Origin: JAIEPT01 sp038217425
Lineage (GTDB): Bacteria > Planctomycetota > Planctomycetia > Gemmatales > Gemmataceae
Length of the DNA stretch: 25,650 nt
NCBI GenBank assembly: GCA_038217425.1
Contig: JBBQPM010000098.1
Span: forward strand, 1 to 25,650
Direction of reading: 5' to 3'
Under the pieces are notes generated by a model that searched no databases, was not told the DNA's origin, and saw only the letters and a program-made list of their open reading frames with translations. A program made the position numbers and the translations under genes. Positions 7,506 through 15,250 of this stretch are shown here, one piece after another; positions within the stretch are counted from its first letter, which is position 1; every line of letters begins with the position of its first letter.

Positions 7506-8758
7506 GCTTGGTTGCCCCTATGGACGACCCATCACAAATACCGAAGTGGTATCTCCTTAGCATAGGAGGCAAAAAAGAGGGGCCCTACACGCTCGAGCAT
7601 CTCCTTGAAATCCAGCCGACGCACCAGCGTGTGCGCCGCGTGGACGATTCCCGATGGCATGCGTGGATCAATGTCAACCAAGTATACCCGGAGCTGGCCA
7701 TCGTGAACTTGAGGACCCGGGTCCCTCCACTCTTGCTGACGGAAAACTCGTTCATCAATCTGCTTTTGAACCCCGACCAACGGCAAACGCTCCTCGAAGA
7801 CATCCGCGGCGAACGAGGACCTCGTGCGCCCCTGTCGGAGCATGTTCTCCGCCTGGCGCCAGGTTGCAAGGCGACTTCCGATCAGTTGCGGCAGGTCATT
7901 GAGGCACTCCGCCGTGAGGACAGCCTGGAAGCGCTACAATGGATTCTTTATCACCCCAGCGTACCGGAGGATCTGCTCCTTGAGTTGGCGGCGCAAGGCC
8001 AGTGCATCGTCGCTCTGGGCCATCGTGCAGGGCCGCGCGAACTCCTGGAACGACTCGCTGCCGAGCATCGTTACAGTGAAGCGATCACCACGCTCGCCCT
8101 GAATTACTATGGCGCCGAGGCCGTGCCTGCAGCCGAGTTTGCGAAGTTTGTCCAATCCTATCGAGGCGACTTCATGCTGCGAGACAATTTGCGGCGAACC
8201 GATAAGTTGTCCGCGGAAAAGATAAGGCTGGCCCTAGACATCGTCGGCGCGGAAGAACCGTCCCCGGAATACGAGTCGGGAATGACCGCGCTGCATTTCG
8301 AGGCATATCGCGGCAACCCGCATGGGCTGCAGGCGGCGTTGGACAAAGGGCTGGATGTCAACGCACGCGATGATAGCGGCTGGACCGCCCTGCACTGGAT
8401 TGCCAGTATGAGCATGGTGATCGAGGAGTGGGAGCACGCCGCAACAACGCTCCTTCGGGCCGGGGCCAAAGTGGATGCTCGAGACTCGATCGGTCAAACG
8501 CCGCTTATGGTGGCGTGTAAGGCCGGCAATGCGGACCTGGCAGCACAGCTCATCGCCGCGTGCGCCCACGTCAATGCGCGCGATAACGCCGGTGTGACGC
8601 CGCTGGTCGAGGCTGTCAATGCCGGCAACCTGGAGGCCGTATCGCATCTGTTAAAACACGGCGCCGACCGCGCCGCACGCACCCAGACTGGCGAGACCGC
8701 TGTGGAATATGCGCGAACCAACGGCTGGGAAGAAATTGTTCGTCTTCTGGAACATTGA
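7502..8758 (+). CDS. GYF-like domain plus ankyrin-repeat protein
   Basis: The 418-residue product has an N-terminal GYF_2-like segment (about residues 16-60, WYLLSIGGKKEGPYTLEHLLEI). A central helical region without recognised family follows (about 75-260). Five ankyrin-type repeats occupy about 265-418: GMTALHFEAYRGN, GWTALHWIAS, IGQTPLMVACKAGN, AGVTPLVEAVNAGN and a shorter TGETAVEYARTNGWEEIVRLL. There is no signal peptide or membrane helix, so it should be cytoplasmic and act by protein binding. The frame is open far upstream through integrase debris. The ATG at 7502 is chosen because it overlaps a short upstream frame with a strong ribosome-binding site; 7520 is the alternative and would still keep the GYF segment. 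Ankyrin proteins are known as immunity proteins in some polymorphic toxin loci, which would fit the neighbouring genes, but that is inference. Confidence 0.82.
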   Translation: MSLVAPMDDPSQIPKWYLLSIGGKKEGPYTLEHLLEIQPTHQRVRRVDDSRWHAWINVNQVYPELAIVNLRTRVPPLLLTENSFINLLLNPDQRQTLLEDIRGERGPRAPLSEHVLRLAPGCKATSDQLRQVIEALRREDSLEALQWILYHPSVPEDLLLELAAQGQCIVALGHRAGPRELLERLAAEHRYSEAITTLALNYYGAEAVPAAEFAKFVQSYRGDFMLRDNLRRTDKLSAEKIRLALDIVGAEEPSPEYESGMTALHFEAYRGNPHGLQAALDKGLDVNARDDSGWTALHWIASMSMVIEEWEHAATTLLRAGAKVDARDSIGQTPLMVACKAGNADLAAQLIAACAHVNARDNAGVTPLVEAVNAGNLEAVSHLLKHGADRAARTQTGETAVEYARTNGWEEIVRLLEH

Positions 8759-8777
8759 GTACGATGGCAATTGGCTT

Positions 8778-8784
8778 GAGAGGG
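8778..8784 (+). promoter_or_regulatory. Shine-Dalgarno GAGAGGG for the frameshifted toxin-like gene
   Basis: GAGAGGG lies 7 bases before the ATG at 8792. It marks 8792 as the probable original start of the toxin-like gene, although the main downstream coding frame is different. The in-frame GTG at 8983 has no comparable site. Confidence 0.5.
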
Positions 8785-8791
8785 CAATGCA

Positions 8792-9309
8792 ATGTCTGCT
8801 CGATTTCTTGCATGGTATACCAGTTTCACACTTACTTCGTGGGGGGACCAGATTGAGGCTTCGCGGTTTGGGCTCACAACGAATGTGTCAAACTCGGCAT
8901 TGTCTCTCGGCCAGGGCTGCGCGCAACCGAAGTTGTAAAGAACAAATCCGGAGATGACATTGCAATTTGGGGTACAGCTCAAGTGACTAACGGTGCAAAC
9001 GGAGTTGCCCATGCTAATAGAGTTCTCGAAGAGGCTAGAAAACTTGCTTCGCGAGCTCCTGAAGGAAGTTACGTAATAGTAAATCGCTCATGGCGAACCT
9101 CCACAGGTCGAGATTTTGAAAGTGGTGATCGGCCAGGCATCTTGCTGGTTAAACCTGATGGAAAGAATTGGGTTGTGAGGTGCTATGAAGCTCCATCCCC
9201 AAGTGACAATCCGGCAAATTTAGTAGCGAGACTTAGGGCTGGTGCCGCATCGCTAGTGTCGGGGATATCCAACGCTAGAATCGGCCAGTTGCGGGTTTGT
9301 CGCGTTTAG
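8792..9309 (+). pseudogene. Toxin-like gene split by a frameshift (possible degenerate PD-(D/E)XK-type domain)
   Basis: A frame with a good ribosome-binding site starts at 8792 (MSARFLAWYTSFTLTSWGDQ) and ends at 8938. The frame one base behind it is open from 8857 to 9309 and reads like real protein (ECVKLGIVSRPGLRATEVVK, then HANRVLEEARKLASRAPEGSYVIVNRSW). That second frame has no ATG before residue-rich sequence, only a GTG at 8983. Joining the two by a -1 shift between 8857 and 8938 gives about 172 residues. The segment SWRTSTGR...RPGILLVKPDGKNWVVRCYEAPSPSD recalls restriction-endonuclease-like toxin tips (RPD...EVxS/K), but the acidic residue after RP is Gly and the expected Lys is missing, so activity is doubtful. 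No canonical -1 slippery heptamer was found. The next gene follows after 21 bases. Confidence 0.45.
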
Positions 9310-9330
9310 TTTTGGTATTGGGGCTGACAA

Positions 9331-10086
9331 ATGGCGCAAGGAATTGGGCGAGCCAGAACGGTTATTGCTTTCTATGGCATTTCCGACCAGGGGCACTCGG
9401 CACTCGCATTTTTTCGTTTAGCAACCGATTGGTTTTCGCGCTTTGGCGTGCAACCTGAGTTCATTGGAGGCAGTCATTCAAAAAAGGTAATGACGGCTGC
9501 CAAAGCCATTAGGATCATCGAAAAGAATGGGTGGGCGTCTATTACCCAACTAGGGTTGTACGGTGGTGCGCCTAACAAGGATTGGCCTACGGTTGATTGC
9601 CTCGTAGAAGCGACGATCGATATTCCCAGGGGCTTTTGCTACTTGTTAACCCATTTGGATCTTAGTCAGATTGAGCCGACGGGCGTTCTCGAATATGGTA
9701 CTCGGGTCGTGGCGGACTATCGTCCCTGCTATGGAATTGGATTTCGGCGAAGTTGCAAAAAGGGACCAGGCTATTACGCTATGGGAGTGTCCTATGGGGA
9801 GACATCGGACAAAGAAGGGGAGGAGATTGCGAAATGGGGCGTTTACGGAGTTGATCAATGCAAGATTCAGGGAGGTTTGTTGCGGGACGTCTACCCTTTA
9901 AACTTCTTGACGTCTGCCCATTTGGAACGTTGCGTAGAGCAGGTTAAGCTACTCGCTTGGATAGCCGAGGCCGACTGGCGTGGAACAGTATCGCTGTTCC
10001 AGAATAGCATTCACCTTTGGAGAGTTCCTGCCGAAGGCATCAACCCGGTCCGGAAATCTCTGTCGAAGTCCGGTATTGTCTTCTGA
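9331..10086 (+). CDS. Uncharacterised cytoplasmic protein, putative immunity protein
   Basis: The 251-residue protein is not assigned to a family. It is rich in aromatic residues, with motifs such as YGIGFRRSCKKGPGYYAMGVSYG and a C-terminus VSLFQNSIHLWRVPAEGINPVRKSL. No signal peptide or transmembrane helix is visible. A GGGG ribosome-binding element lies 8-9 bases before the ATG. It starts 21 bases after the toxin-like frame on the same strand, so the two were probably co-transcribed. A small toxin-like gene followed closely by a soluble, poorly conserved gene is the usual toxin-immunity layout, and that layout is the only basis for the immunity suggestion. Base composition in this stretch is visibly more AT-rich than the surrounding genes, consistent with acquisition by transfer. 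Confidence 0.7.
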   Translation: MAQGIGRARTVIAFYGISDQGHSALAFFRLATDWFSRFGVQPEFIGGSHSKKVMTAAKAIRIIEKNGWASITQLGLYGGAPNKDWPTVDCLVEATIDIPRGFCYLLTHLDLSQIEPTGVLEYGTRVVADYRPCYGIGFRRSCKKGPGYYAMGVSYGETSDKEGEEIAKWGVYGVDQCKIQGGLLRDVYPLNFLTSAHLERCVEQVKLLAWIAEADWRGTVSLFQNSIHLWRVPAEGINPVRKSLSKSGIVF

Positions 10087-10169
10087 TTTTATGTCTGGTG
10101 TGAAAATTTGTCTCGACCTAAAGTGGCGGCTGTCAACGGATTTGGTCGCTGGCGGGTGAGTGCCTTTGT

Positions 10170-10183
10170 CAGGGCAATTGCAT
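10170..10183. repeat. 14-bp motif CAGGGCAATTGCAT, right copy (possible IS end)
   Basis: This is the second copy of the motif at 6987. It lies 22 bases outside the last codon of the ISAs1 transposase remnant, about where the terminal repeat of such an element would be, and reads inward toward the transposase. No matching inverted copy was found at the other end, which appears to have been deleted. Confidence 0.4.
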
Positions 10184-10204
10184 CACTCTGGGTAAGAAAA
10201 GCGA

Positions 10205-10931
10205 TCAAGCGCCGGCGCCAGCGGCGATTTTCAACAGATACTCGTCGTCCCAGCCAGCCATCCTCCGCTTACAACGTACGCCTACTTTCGCGTCGTCCTT
10301 TGCCAGCAGCGACACGGTCAGTCGCGGAATCCACGCCAGGTTTTCTGCCGTGTGATCCATCCTTACGCGAGCGATTCTCGTCTTCGCGAAAGCTGACGTC
10401 CAGCACCCAATGAAAGGTTGTTCTCAATCGCCCAGTGACTCCGCACCGGTCCGGCAAAGGTTGCTACGTTCAACGATAAACTGGTGATGAAAAACCGCAC
10501 CTCGCCCGTTGCTTCCCCATCGCCCACTTGGCGTTCGCTGCAGACCATTCCAAATGTTCTTAGTCCCTTCCAATCGGGATGCTTGGCCAGCCATTCCTTG
10601 GTGGGACGAATCATCGTGGACGTACGCGTCTCCTTGCGGCCATGCCCGACGTCTTGCGTTTACATCTCTTGATGCTTCATGGCCGCAAAATCCGCTTCCA
10701 TTCCTTGCACGAATAATTCCTGCACGTCGGCGCGCAACGTCGGCTGATTGTCCTTCACCGCCAACACATAGTCCCCTCCCTGATCCTTGACCTGGGCTGC
10801 AATCTCCGGACAGCTCATGGCGTCTATAGTTACTATGGCGTTCCTGACATCCAACAACTTCAGCAACTCCGGGATCGCCGTGATCTCATTGGATTTCTCC
10901 GCGACCGCCTGCTGGGTCAGCACCAGCCGAT
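10205..10931 (-). mobile_element. Broken ISAs1-family transposase (IS remnant)
   Basis: Read on the minus strand, the sequence follows the ISAs1-type transposase: NRLVLTQQAVAEKSNEITAIPELLKLLD, then VTIDAMSCPEIAAQV and GGDYVLAVKDNQPTL, then VGHGRKETR, EVRFFITSLS, HWAIEN, FHWVLDVSFREDENR, HTAENLAWIPRL and KRRMAGWDDEYLLKIAAGA. The copy has a nonsense codon at 10660-10662. A frameshift follows HWAIEN (around 10430) and another follows the DVSFRED segment (around 10365). The N-terminal third is missing, similarity starting abruptly near 10931. It is therefore a dead element. Its truncated end abuts the 3' end of the gene at 10932. Confidence 0.88.
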
Positions 10932-11783
10932 TCAGCGCTGCGTCGGCAAGGCGATCAATTCCGGCGTTCCCGGAAGCGGCGGTAACACGATGGCAGATGA
11001 GTTCGTTTTTGCGTTCGGATTCAGCCCCGGCGGCGCTTCCTTCGGCTCGGGTGGGGTCGCCGCGCCTGCCTGCTTCCCCTTGATGTCTTTTTCGTGCAAA
11101 TTCTTGATGACGGCGTGATGCGCGGTCACCAACTGCTCGAGCGTATCCAGTCGCTTGTTGATCTTTTCGAGGGCCTCGTTCAGCGACATGTTCCCCTCGC
11201 CCGTTCGGCCTCCTCCGCCAGTGGTCGGGGTCGTCCCCCCTTGCCCGAATTGTGTTCGCATTCGCTCCAAAATGCTGGCGATCTGCGCTGACTCGACCTG
11301 ATCGACCGCTCGTTTCGCGTTCAGGTAGGCCGCCAGCGTCGCGAGCTTTTCTTCCATCTCGTGAGCATGACGAACGCCTGACAGATCGAAGTTAAATGAT
11401 TGGGTGGCCGGTTGCGAAATCACCTGTTGTCGGATGACGGTCGATTCCGGCGCCATCAGGTTGAGGGGCATGAGCAGCGCTCCCGACGTCAGCGCACCAG
11501 TTTCGAGGTTTTGACGCCCATTGTGATGGCTTTTGCGGGAAAAAAGCGAACACTTATGCCCGGGGCGATCGTCGCAGCTGGTGGTGCAACCGCCGGTCTG
11601 CCGAATTTCCACCTTGGGCGCCGGCATCTCGACGACGATGCGATGCGGTTGATCCATGAATGCCTGCTGGTGCATCTGCACGACGTGGTTCGTCTGCACG
11701 ACTTCGGGCCCCTGGCTTCGCCCGGGATTGGCGGCGCCCAACGAAAAAAACGCGAAGGCGCTAAGTTTTGCAAAGCGATTCAT
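10932..11783 (-). CDS. Exported coiled-coil protein, function unknown
   Basis: The 283-residue product has a signal peptide (MNRFAKLSAFAFFSLGAANPGRSQ), and the ATG is preceded by CAGGG. The mature N-terminus has a strand-like segment (HRIVVEMPAPKVEIRQTGG) and a Cys cluster (CTTSCDD...KCS). A long helical region follows (about 140-180), then a Gly/Thr linker and a predicted coiled coil (MSLNEALEKINKRLDTLEQLVTAHHAVIKNLHEK). The end is Pro-rich. The architecture resembles the lipoprotein at 15251-15913. The last codons (PTQR-stop) fall exactly where the ISAs1 similarity begins, so the natural C-terminus may have been replaced. It should sit in the periplasm or at the cell surface; no enzymatic motif is seen. 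Confidence 0.75.
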   Translation of the reverse strand: MNRFAKLSAFAFFSLGAANPGRSQGPEVVQTNHVVQMHQQAFMDQPHRIVVEMPAPKVEIRQTGGCTTSCDDRPGHKCSLFSRKSHHNGRQNLETGALTSGALLMPLNLMAPESTVIRQQVISQPATQSFNFDLSGVRHAHEMEEKLATLAAYLNAKRAVDQVESAQIASILERMRTQFGQGGTTPTTGGGGRTGEGNMSLNEALEKINKRLDTLEQLVTAHHAVIKNLHEKDIKGKQAGAATPPEPKEAPPGLNPNAKTNSSAIVLPPLPGTPELIALPTQR

Positions 11784-12022
11784 GGGCTACCCTGTGGCTG
11801 TTGGGGTCCGGAACAATATTCGCCGCCAGGGTTAGAATCGGAAAATCACCGGCGGAAGGATCAGTAAAATCGCTAAGAAAGTCGGAATAGCCCCGTGCTT
11901 GCGTTTTGCGCGCAACTGGACGAATGCGAAGTTTGCGCAGTTTTCTGCTTGACGCGCGAGTTTCTTTCTGGAAAATGGCGTAGATAACAATCCGACCAGC
12001 CCCATTTCTGAGGTTTCCCCCA
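11784..12022. other. Divergent intergenic region
   Basis: These 239 bases separate two genes transcribed away from each other and must hold both promoters. No convincing -35/-10 pair or operator could be assigned by eye. No repeat or RNA structure was noticed. Confidence 0.5.
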
Positions 12023-13141
12023 ATGCCCGAGCCCGATATTGATCGCCTCCTCGAACGCGGCAACGTGGTGAGTTCGACCCTAATGGAGAGTCGCCCCGAA
12101 ATCAAGGACGACGTCCGCAACGCCCTGAATTATCTGCGGCATTTCCGCTACACGCCCGCTGCACTGGAGGGACTCGAGTCGGCGCAAGACCCTGCGACGG
12201 AAATGCGCGAGTCGCTACGTGAGTTCCAGCGCGAGCAAAGTTTGCCGGTGACGGGTCAATTGGATGAAGCGACGCTGGAAACGATTCAGTTGCCTCGTTG
12301 TGGCGTAACGCAGGACGTGCAAAATCTGGGGACCGGACTTCCCCGGTGGAAATTGGGCGAACCGATCCTTTACCATATCGAAAAATTCTTAACCGCCATG
12401 ACAGAGGACGAGCAACGATCGCTCATCAAGCAAGCCTGGCAGCGTTGGGAGACCGTATGCAATATCAAAGTTTCCGAAGCGCCCAGTGCTGCCGCGGCGG
12501 ACATTCTCATTTCGTGCGGCAGCGGCAGTGGCGATGATTTCGATAACCCCCAGGTTCTCGCCTGGGCCAACCTTCCAAACGAAGAGGACTACCAGAGTCC
12601 GCCGAAATCGCAGCTGAGGATGAAGTTCGATTCACGGCGAGACTTCGTAGCGGGCGGTTCGAGGGGAACGCTTTACCTGAATGTGGCCGCCCACGAGTTT
12701 GGGCATCTATTGGGCCTGGACCATATCAAGACCGATCGAAGCGCCTTGATGGCGCCGATCTATTCGCGTGACAATCATACGCCGGGAGCCAGCGACATAC
12801 GGGATGTGCAGAACCTTTACGGAGCGCGAAACGGACCGCCTCGGCCGCCTCCGCCCTCGGAAGGCTGGAACCCTTCCCTCGGAGAAAAGACCGAGGTTGA
12901 ATTTATGCTGCCGCCCGGAGTTCCGCAGGAACTCCCCATCGAAAACGCCGGCGGAACGTACGACTTCGTCGTCACTCCGCCGGAGTTTACGATGTTGAAG
13001 CTAATGGAAGGAAATGTGCGAATCGCATTCGCAATGGAAGAGCCTATGAGTGTCGAATTGGACAGCTCAAAAAAATATCGGCTGGTTATAACATTAAATG
13101 TAGGAATGGAAAAACTCACCGTTACCGCCGAAAAAAAGTAA
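12023..13141 (+). CDS. Matrixin-family (M10) zinc metalloprotease with peptidoglycan-binding-like prodomain
   Basis: The 372-residue protein starts with a helical prodomain resembling PG_binding_1 (about 30-90: LNYLRHFRY...MRESLREFQREQSLPVTGQLDEATLETIQ). A PRCGVTQD segment follows at 91-98, like the cysteine-switch PRCGVPD of matrix metalloproteases, with Cys93 able to cap the zinc. The catalytic site HEFGHLLGLDH (224-234) supplies three zinc His and the Glu; Met243 in SALMAPIY is the Met-turn, and DIRDVQNLYG closes the domain. A Pro-rich linker (about 271-280) leads to a 90-residue beta-rich tail. The family is normally secreted and activated by loss of the prodomain. No signal peptide is visible at this start (MPEPDIDRLLERGN), which is preceded by GAGG at 9-10 bases. 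Export must use another route, or the true start is different. Confidence 0.9.
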   Translation: MPEPDIDRLLERGNVVSSTLMESRPEIKDDVRNALNYLRHFRYTPAALEGLESAQDPATEMRESLREFQREQSLPVTGQLDEATLETIQLPRCGVTQDVQNLGTGLPRWKLGEPILYHIEKFLTAMTEDEQRSLIKQAWQRWETVCNIKVSEAPSAAAADILISCGSGSGDDFDNPQVLAWANLPNEEDYQSPPKSQLRMKFDSRRDFVAGGSRGTLYLNVAAHEFGHLLGLDHIKTDRSALMAPIYSRDNHTPGASDIRDVQNLYGARNGPPRPPPPSEGWNPSLGEKTEVEFMLPPGVPQELPIENAGGTYDFVVTPPEFTMLKLMEGNVRIAFAMEEPMSVELDSSKKYRLVITLNVGMEKLTVTAEKK

Positions 13142-13158
13142 GCTCAACGGTGAATCAA

Positions 13159-13935
13159 TCACTGGAGCGACGAAAGAGCCGCAGCAAGCTCAGTGAGCCG
13201 GAGCTTGTTTTCATCATCCGCGCCCTTAAACACCTGCACGCTGATATAGGAAGCCAATTTATCAAAAATTTTGTCGTTGAACTCGGGGGGGAAGCCGGCA
13301 CTGTTGACCAGATTGTTTGCTATTTTAACGGCTTCCTGTTTCGATTTTGCCATCGATCCATCAATGATCGCCAGCTTCATCTCATTGCCAATTTTAACCA
13401 ACCCCGCGACGATTGATTTTCGATCTTTGTCTTCCAGCGTCCGAAGTTCTTTCTGAATCGCTGTCACTAATGCCGAAGCCTGTTCCTTCGCCGTGGGGGC
13501 CGATTCCCGCACCCACGCCAATGCTTCTTTCAAATTCAAGTCCAAGACAGCTTTCGACACGTTTCCTTTTTCGACAGAGGTTACGCGGATATTCTTTCCA
13601 TCCATCACCATGACGTCGGGCGCCGTCTCCTGATTCTGCCGTTCGGGCGCTTTCAGGTTCTCCTTGATGAGGCGCTCTATCAATGCGGACTGCCCGCCAC
13701 CCGAGAATAGCAAGTCGCTGCTCAGCAATGGCGCCGAGGTTCGGCCAATGACCAAGGGACTGCGGACGATGGCGCTGCCGCCGACGCGCGGGCCGTATCC
13801 GTAACCGTAGTTGCCCCGATAGAGCGAGGGGTAGCCATACGGCGAGTACATCGGGAAGTAGCCGAAGGGCTGTGCCTGGGCCGACGGTTGCAGACACAAC
13901 AGCGCCGCCCCGAGGATCAGGGTTTGCTTCCACAT
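13159..13935 (-). CDS. Exported Tyr/Gly-rich plus helical protein, function unknown
   Basis: The start is placed at the ATG at 13935 rather than at 14013, because a GAGGTG ribosome-binding site (13942-13947) lies 6 bases upstream and the N-terminus then becomes a clean signal peptide (MWKQTLILGAALLCLQPSAQAQ). The mature 258-residue precursor continues with a Tyr/Gly/Pro-rich stretch (FGYFPMYSPYGYPSLYRGNYGYGYG), seen in many planctomycete surface proteins. About 180 residues of charged, mainly helical sequence follow (for example KEALAWVRESAPTAKEQASALVTAIQKELRTL). No family was recognised. It converges with the metalloprotease gene, the two stops being 17 bases apart. It is probably an envelope protein. 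Confidence 0.75.
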   Translation of the reverse strand: MWKQTLILGAALLCLQPSAQAQPFGYFPMYSPYGYPSLYRGNYGYGYGPRVGGSAIVRSPLVIGRTSAPLLSSDLLFSGGGQSALIERLIKENLKAPERQNQETAPDVMVMDGKNIRVTSVEKGNVSKAVLDLNLKEALAWVRESAPTAKEQASALVTAIQKELRTLEDKDRKSIVAGLVKIGNEMKLAIIDGSMAKSKQEAVKIANNLVNSAGFPPEFNDKIFDKLASYISVQVFKGADDENKLRLTELAAALSSLQ

Positions 13936-14128
13936 GGCCGACACCTCACAGGTTGCAGATCGTCGAAGATAAGGGACTGTGTGTAGTGTAACGGCGAGGA
14001 GGCAGCACTTCAATCGATTTCAACGCAATTCGCGAGCATTTTGCCGCGGGCGCTGTTACGTGCGGTGAAATCGGCGGAGTTTGCGCAATCGATTGAGTTT
14101 GGCGCGAGGAAGAATGGAATTGGCGGGC

Positions 14129-15205
14129 TTAGTAATCGACGCCGATTTGGACGGTGAAGCCGACCAGCAGGAGATTGGTGCTCGTGAACTGGCCGCCCAT
14201 GGAGTCGTTGATGCGTAGCAGCCCGACGTCGCCCCAGTATTGCCCGGTGAGGCCGGTCTGGAACCAGACGAGCGCGGGGCGCGGGACGAATTTCGACGGA
14301 TCGAAACGCGTGCCATACTTGATGCCGAACTCGGCTTCCATGGCCGGGATCAAGCGGGTAATCGATTCCTTCGCGGTGCGCGCTTCGGCCATATTGGTGT
14401 TGATCGAGCTATCACGAATACTTTGCCCGATAAGGAGCGAGCCGCGCAGGTGGCTGTAGAACGCCAGGCCCGCTCCTTCTTGATCCAAATGCAGTGGGTG
14501 CAGCCCCGAGAACGAACTGGTGACGCCAAAGCCGGTGAACTTTGTATTGCCCACGAGATTCGTTTGATTACCCTCAAAGGTGACGTTGGCTGTGTAGCGT
14601 TGCTCGACGCTGGCGGTGCGAAAGCCGATGGAGTAGGTGACTTCGGTGTCATTGAAATGGGTATGTTCGGCCCATTTGGAATCTTCGAGGAAGACGACTC
14701 CGAAGCCTTCGACGAAGTTGGCGACGTTGATGGTGGTGGAACTGGAGGCGTTGGTATTGACGTTTTGATTCGCGCCGACGACGGTGGCAGTGCGATCGAT
14801 GTTTCCGGAGAGGTTGAGGATCCAGGCGGAGGCCTGGACGCCGTAGCCGCCGGAGGGAAATTCGTAGGCGATTTTGAAGATGGGGCTGGCGGCGAAATCG
14901 GGGCTGAGATTGCTGACGTCGCCGACGACGAATCCACCAGCAGGGGCGGCGACGGGGAGCGCTACCTGGTGATCGGAGAAGATCGGCCGCATGAAATGGA
15001 AGCCGAAACTGGTGCGCAGGGAACCCGCGGGCTCGGGCTCGGCGTCCAGCGGGGCTTCGCTAATGAAGAGCGGGCCGGTGCGGTCCGGGTCGGCGGCGGT
15101 GATAAATGCGGTCTTGGCGCCGGGCGCGATGGCCGTAGTGAAATTTTGGGCCGAGGCAGCTTGCGCGACGAACAGAACCCAGACCGCAATGAACTGCTTG
15201 ACCAT
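14129..15205 (-). CDS. Outer-membrane beta-barrel protein (Lpg1974/BBP7-like)
   Basis: The start is taken at 15205, giving MVKQFIAVWVLFVAQAASAQ as signal peptide with GAGG 7-8 bases upstream; the longer frame from 15235 has none. The 358-residue product has many alternating hydrophobic/polar strands, including GSLRTSFGFHFMRPIF, IFKIAYEFPSGGYGVQASAWILNLSG, EVTYSIGFRTASVEQRYTANV and RGSLLIGQSI. It ends in a terminal strand with an aromatic last residue (LLLVGFTVQIGVDY), the signature recognised by the BAM machinery. The pattern fits the large Lpg1974/BBP7-like planctomycete outer-membrane protein families; the precise family is inferred. It lies 45 bases downstream of the lipoprotein gene at 15251 and is probably co-transcribed with it. 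Confidence 0.8.
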   Translation of the reverse strand: MVKQFIAVWVLFVAQAASAQNFTTAIAPGAKTAFITAADPDRTGPLFISEAPLDAEPEPAGSLRTSFGFHFMRPIFSDHQVALPVAAPAGGFVVGDVSNLSPDFAASPIFKIAYEFPSGGYGVQASAWILNLSGNIDRTATVVGANQNVNTNASSSTTINVANFVEGFGVVFLEDSKWAEHTHFNDTEVTYSIGFRTASVEQRYTANVTFEGNQTNLVGNTKFTGFGVTSSFSGLHPLHLDQEGAGLAFYSHLRGSLLIGQSIRDSSINTNMAEARTAKESITRLIPAMEAEFGIKYGTRFDPSKFVPRPALVWFQTGLTGQYWGDVGLLRINDSMGGQFTSTNLLLVGFTVQIGVDY

Positions 15206-15250
15206 GACCGCCTCGTAACCACGGAAGAATTCCATCTTCTCGGCGCAATA

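Noticed and set aside
8857..8938. Programmed -1 frameshift in the toxin-like gene
   Set aside because: No X-XXY-YYZ slippery heptamer in the correct phase was found in the overlap, so a mutation or read error is the simpler explanation.
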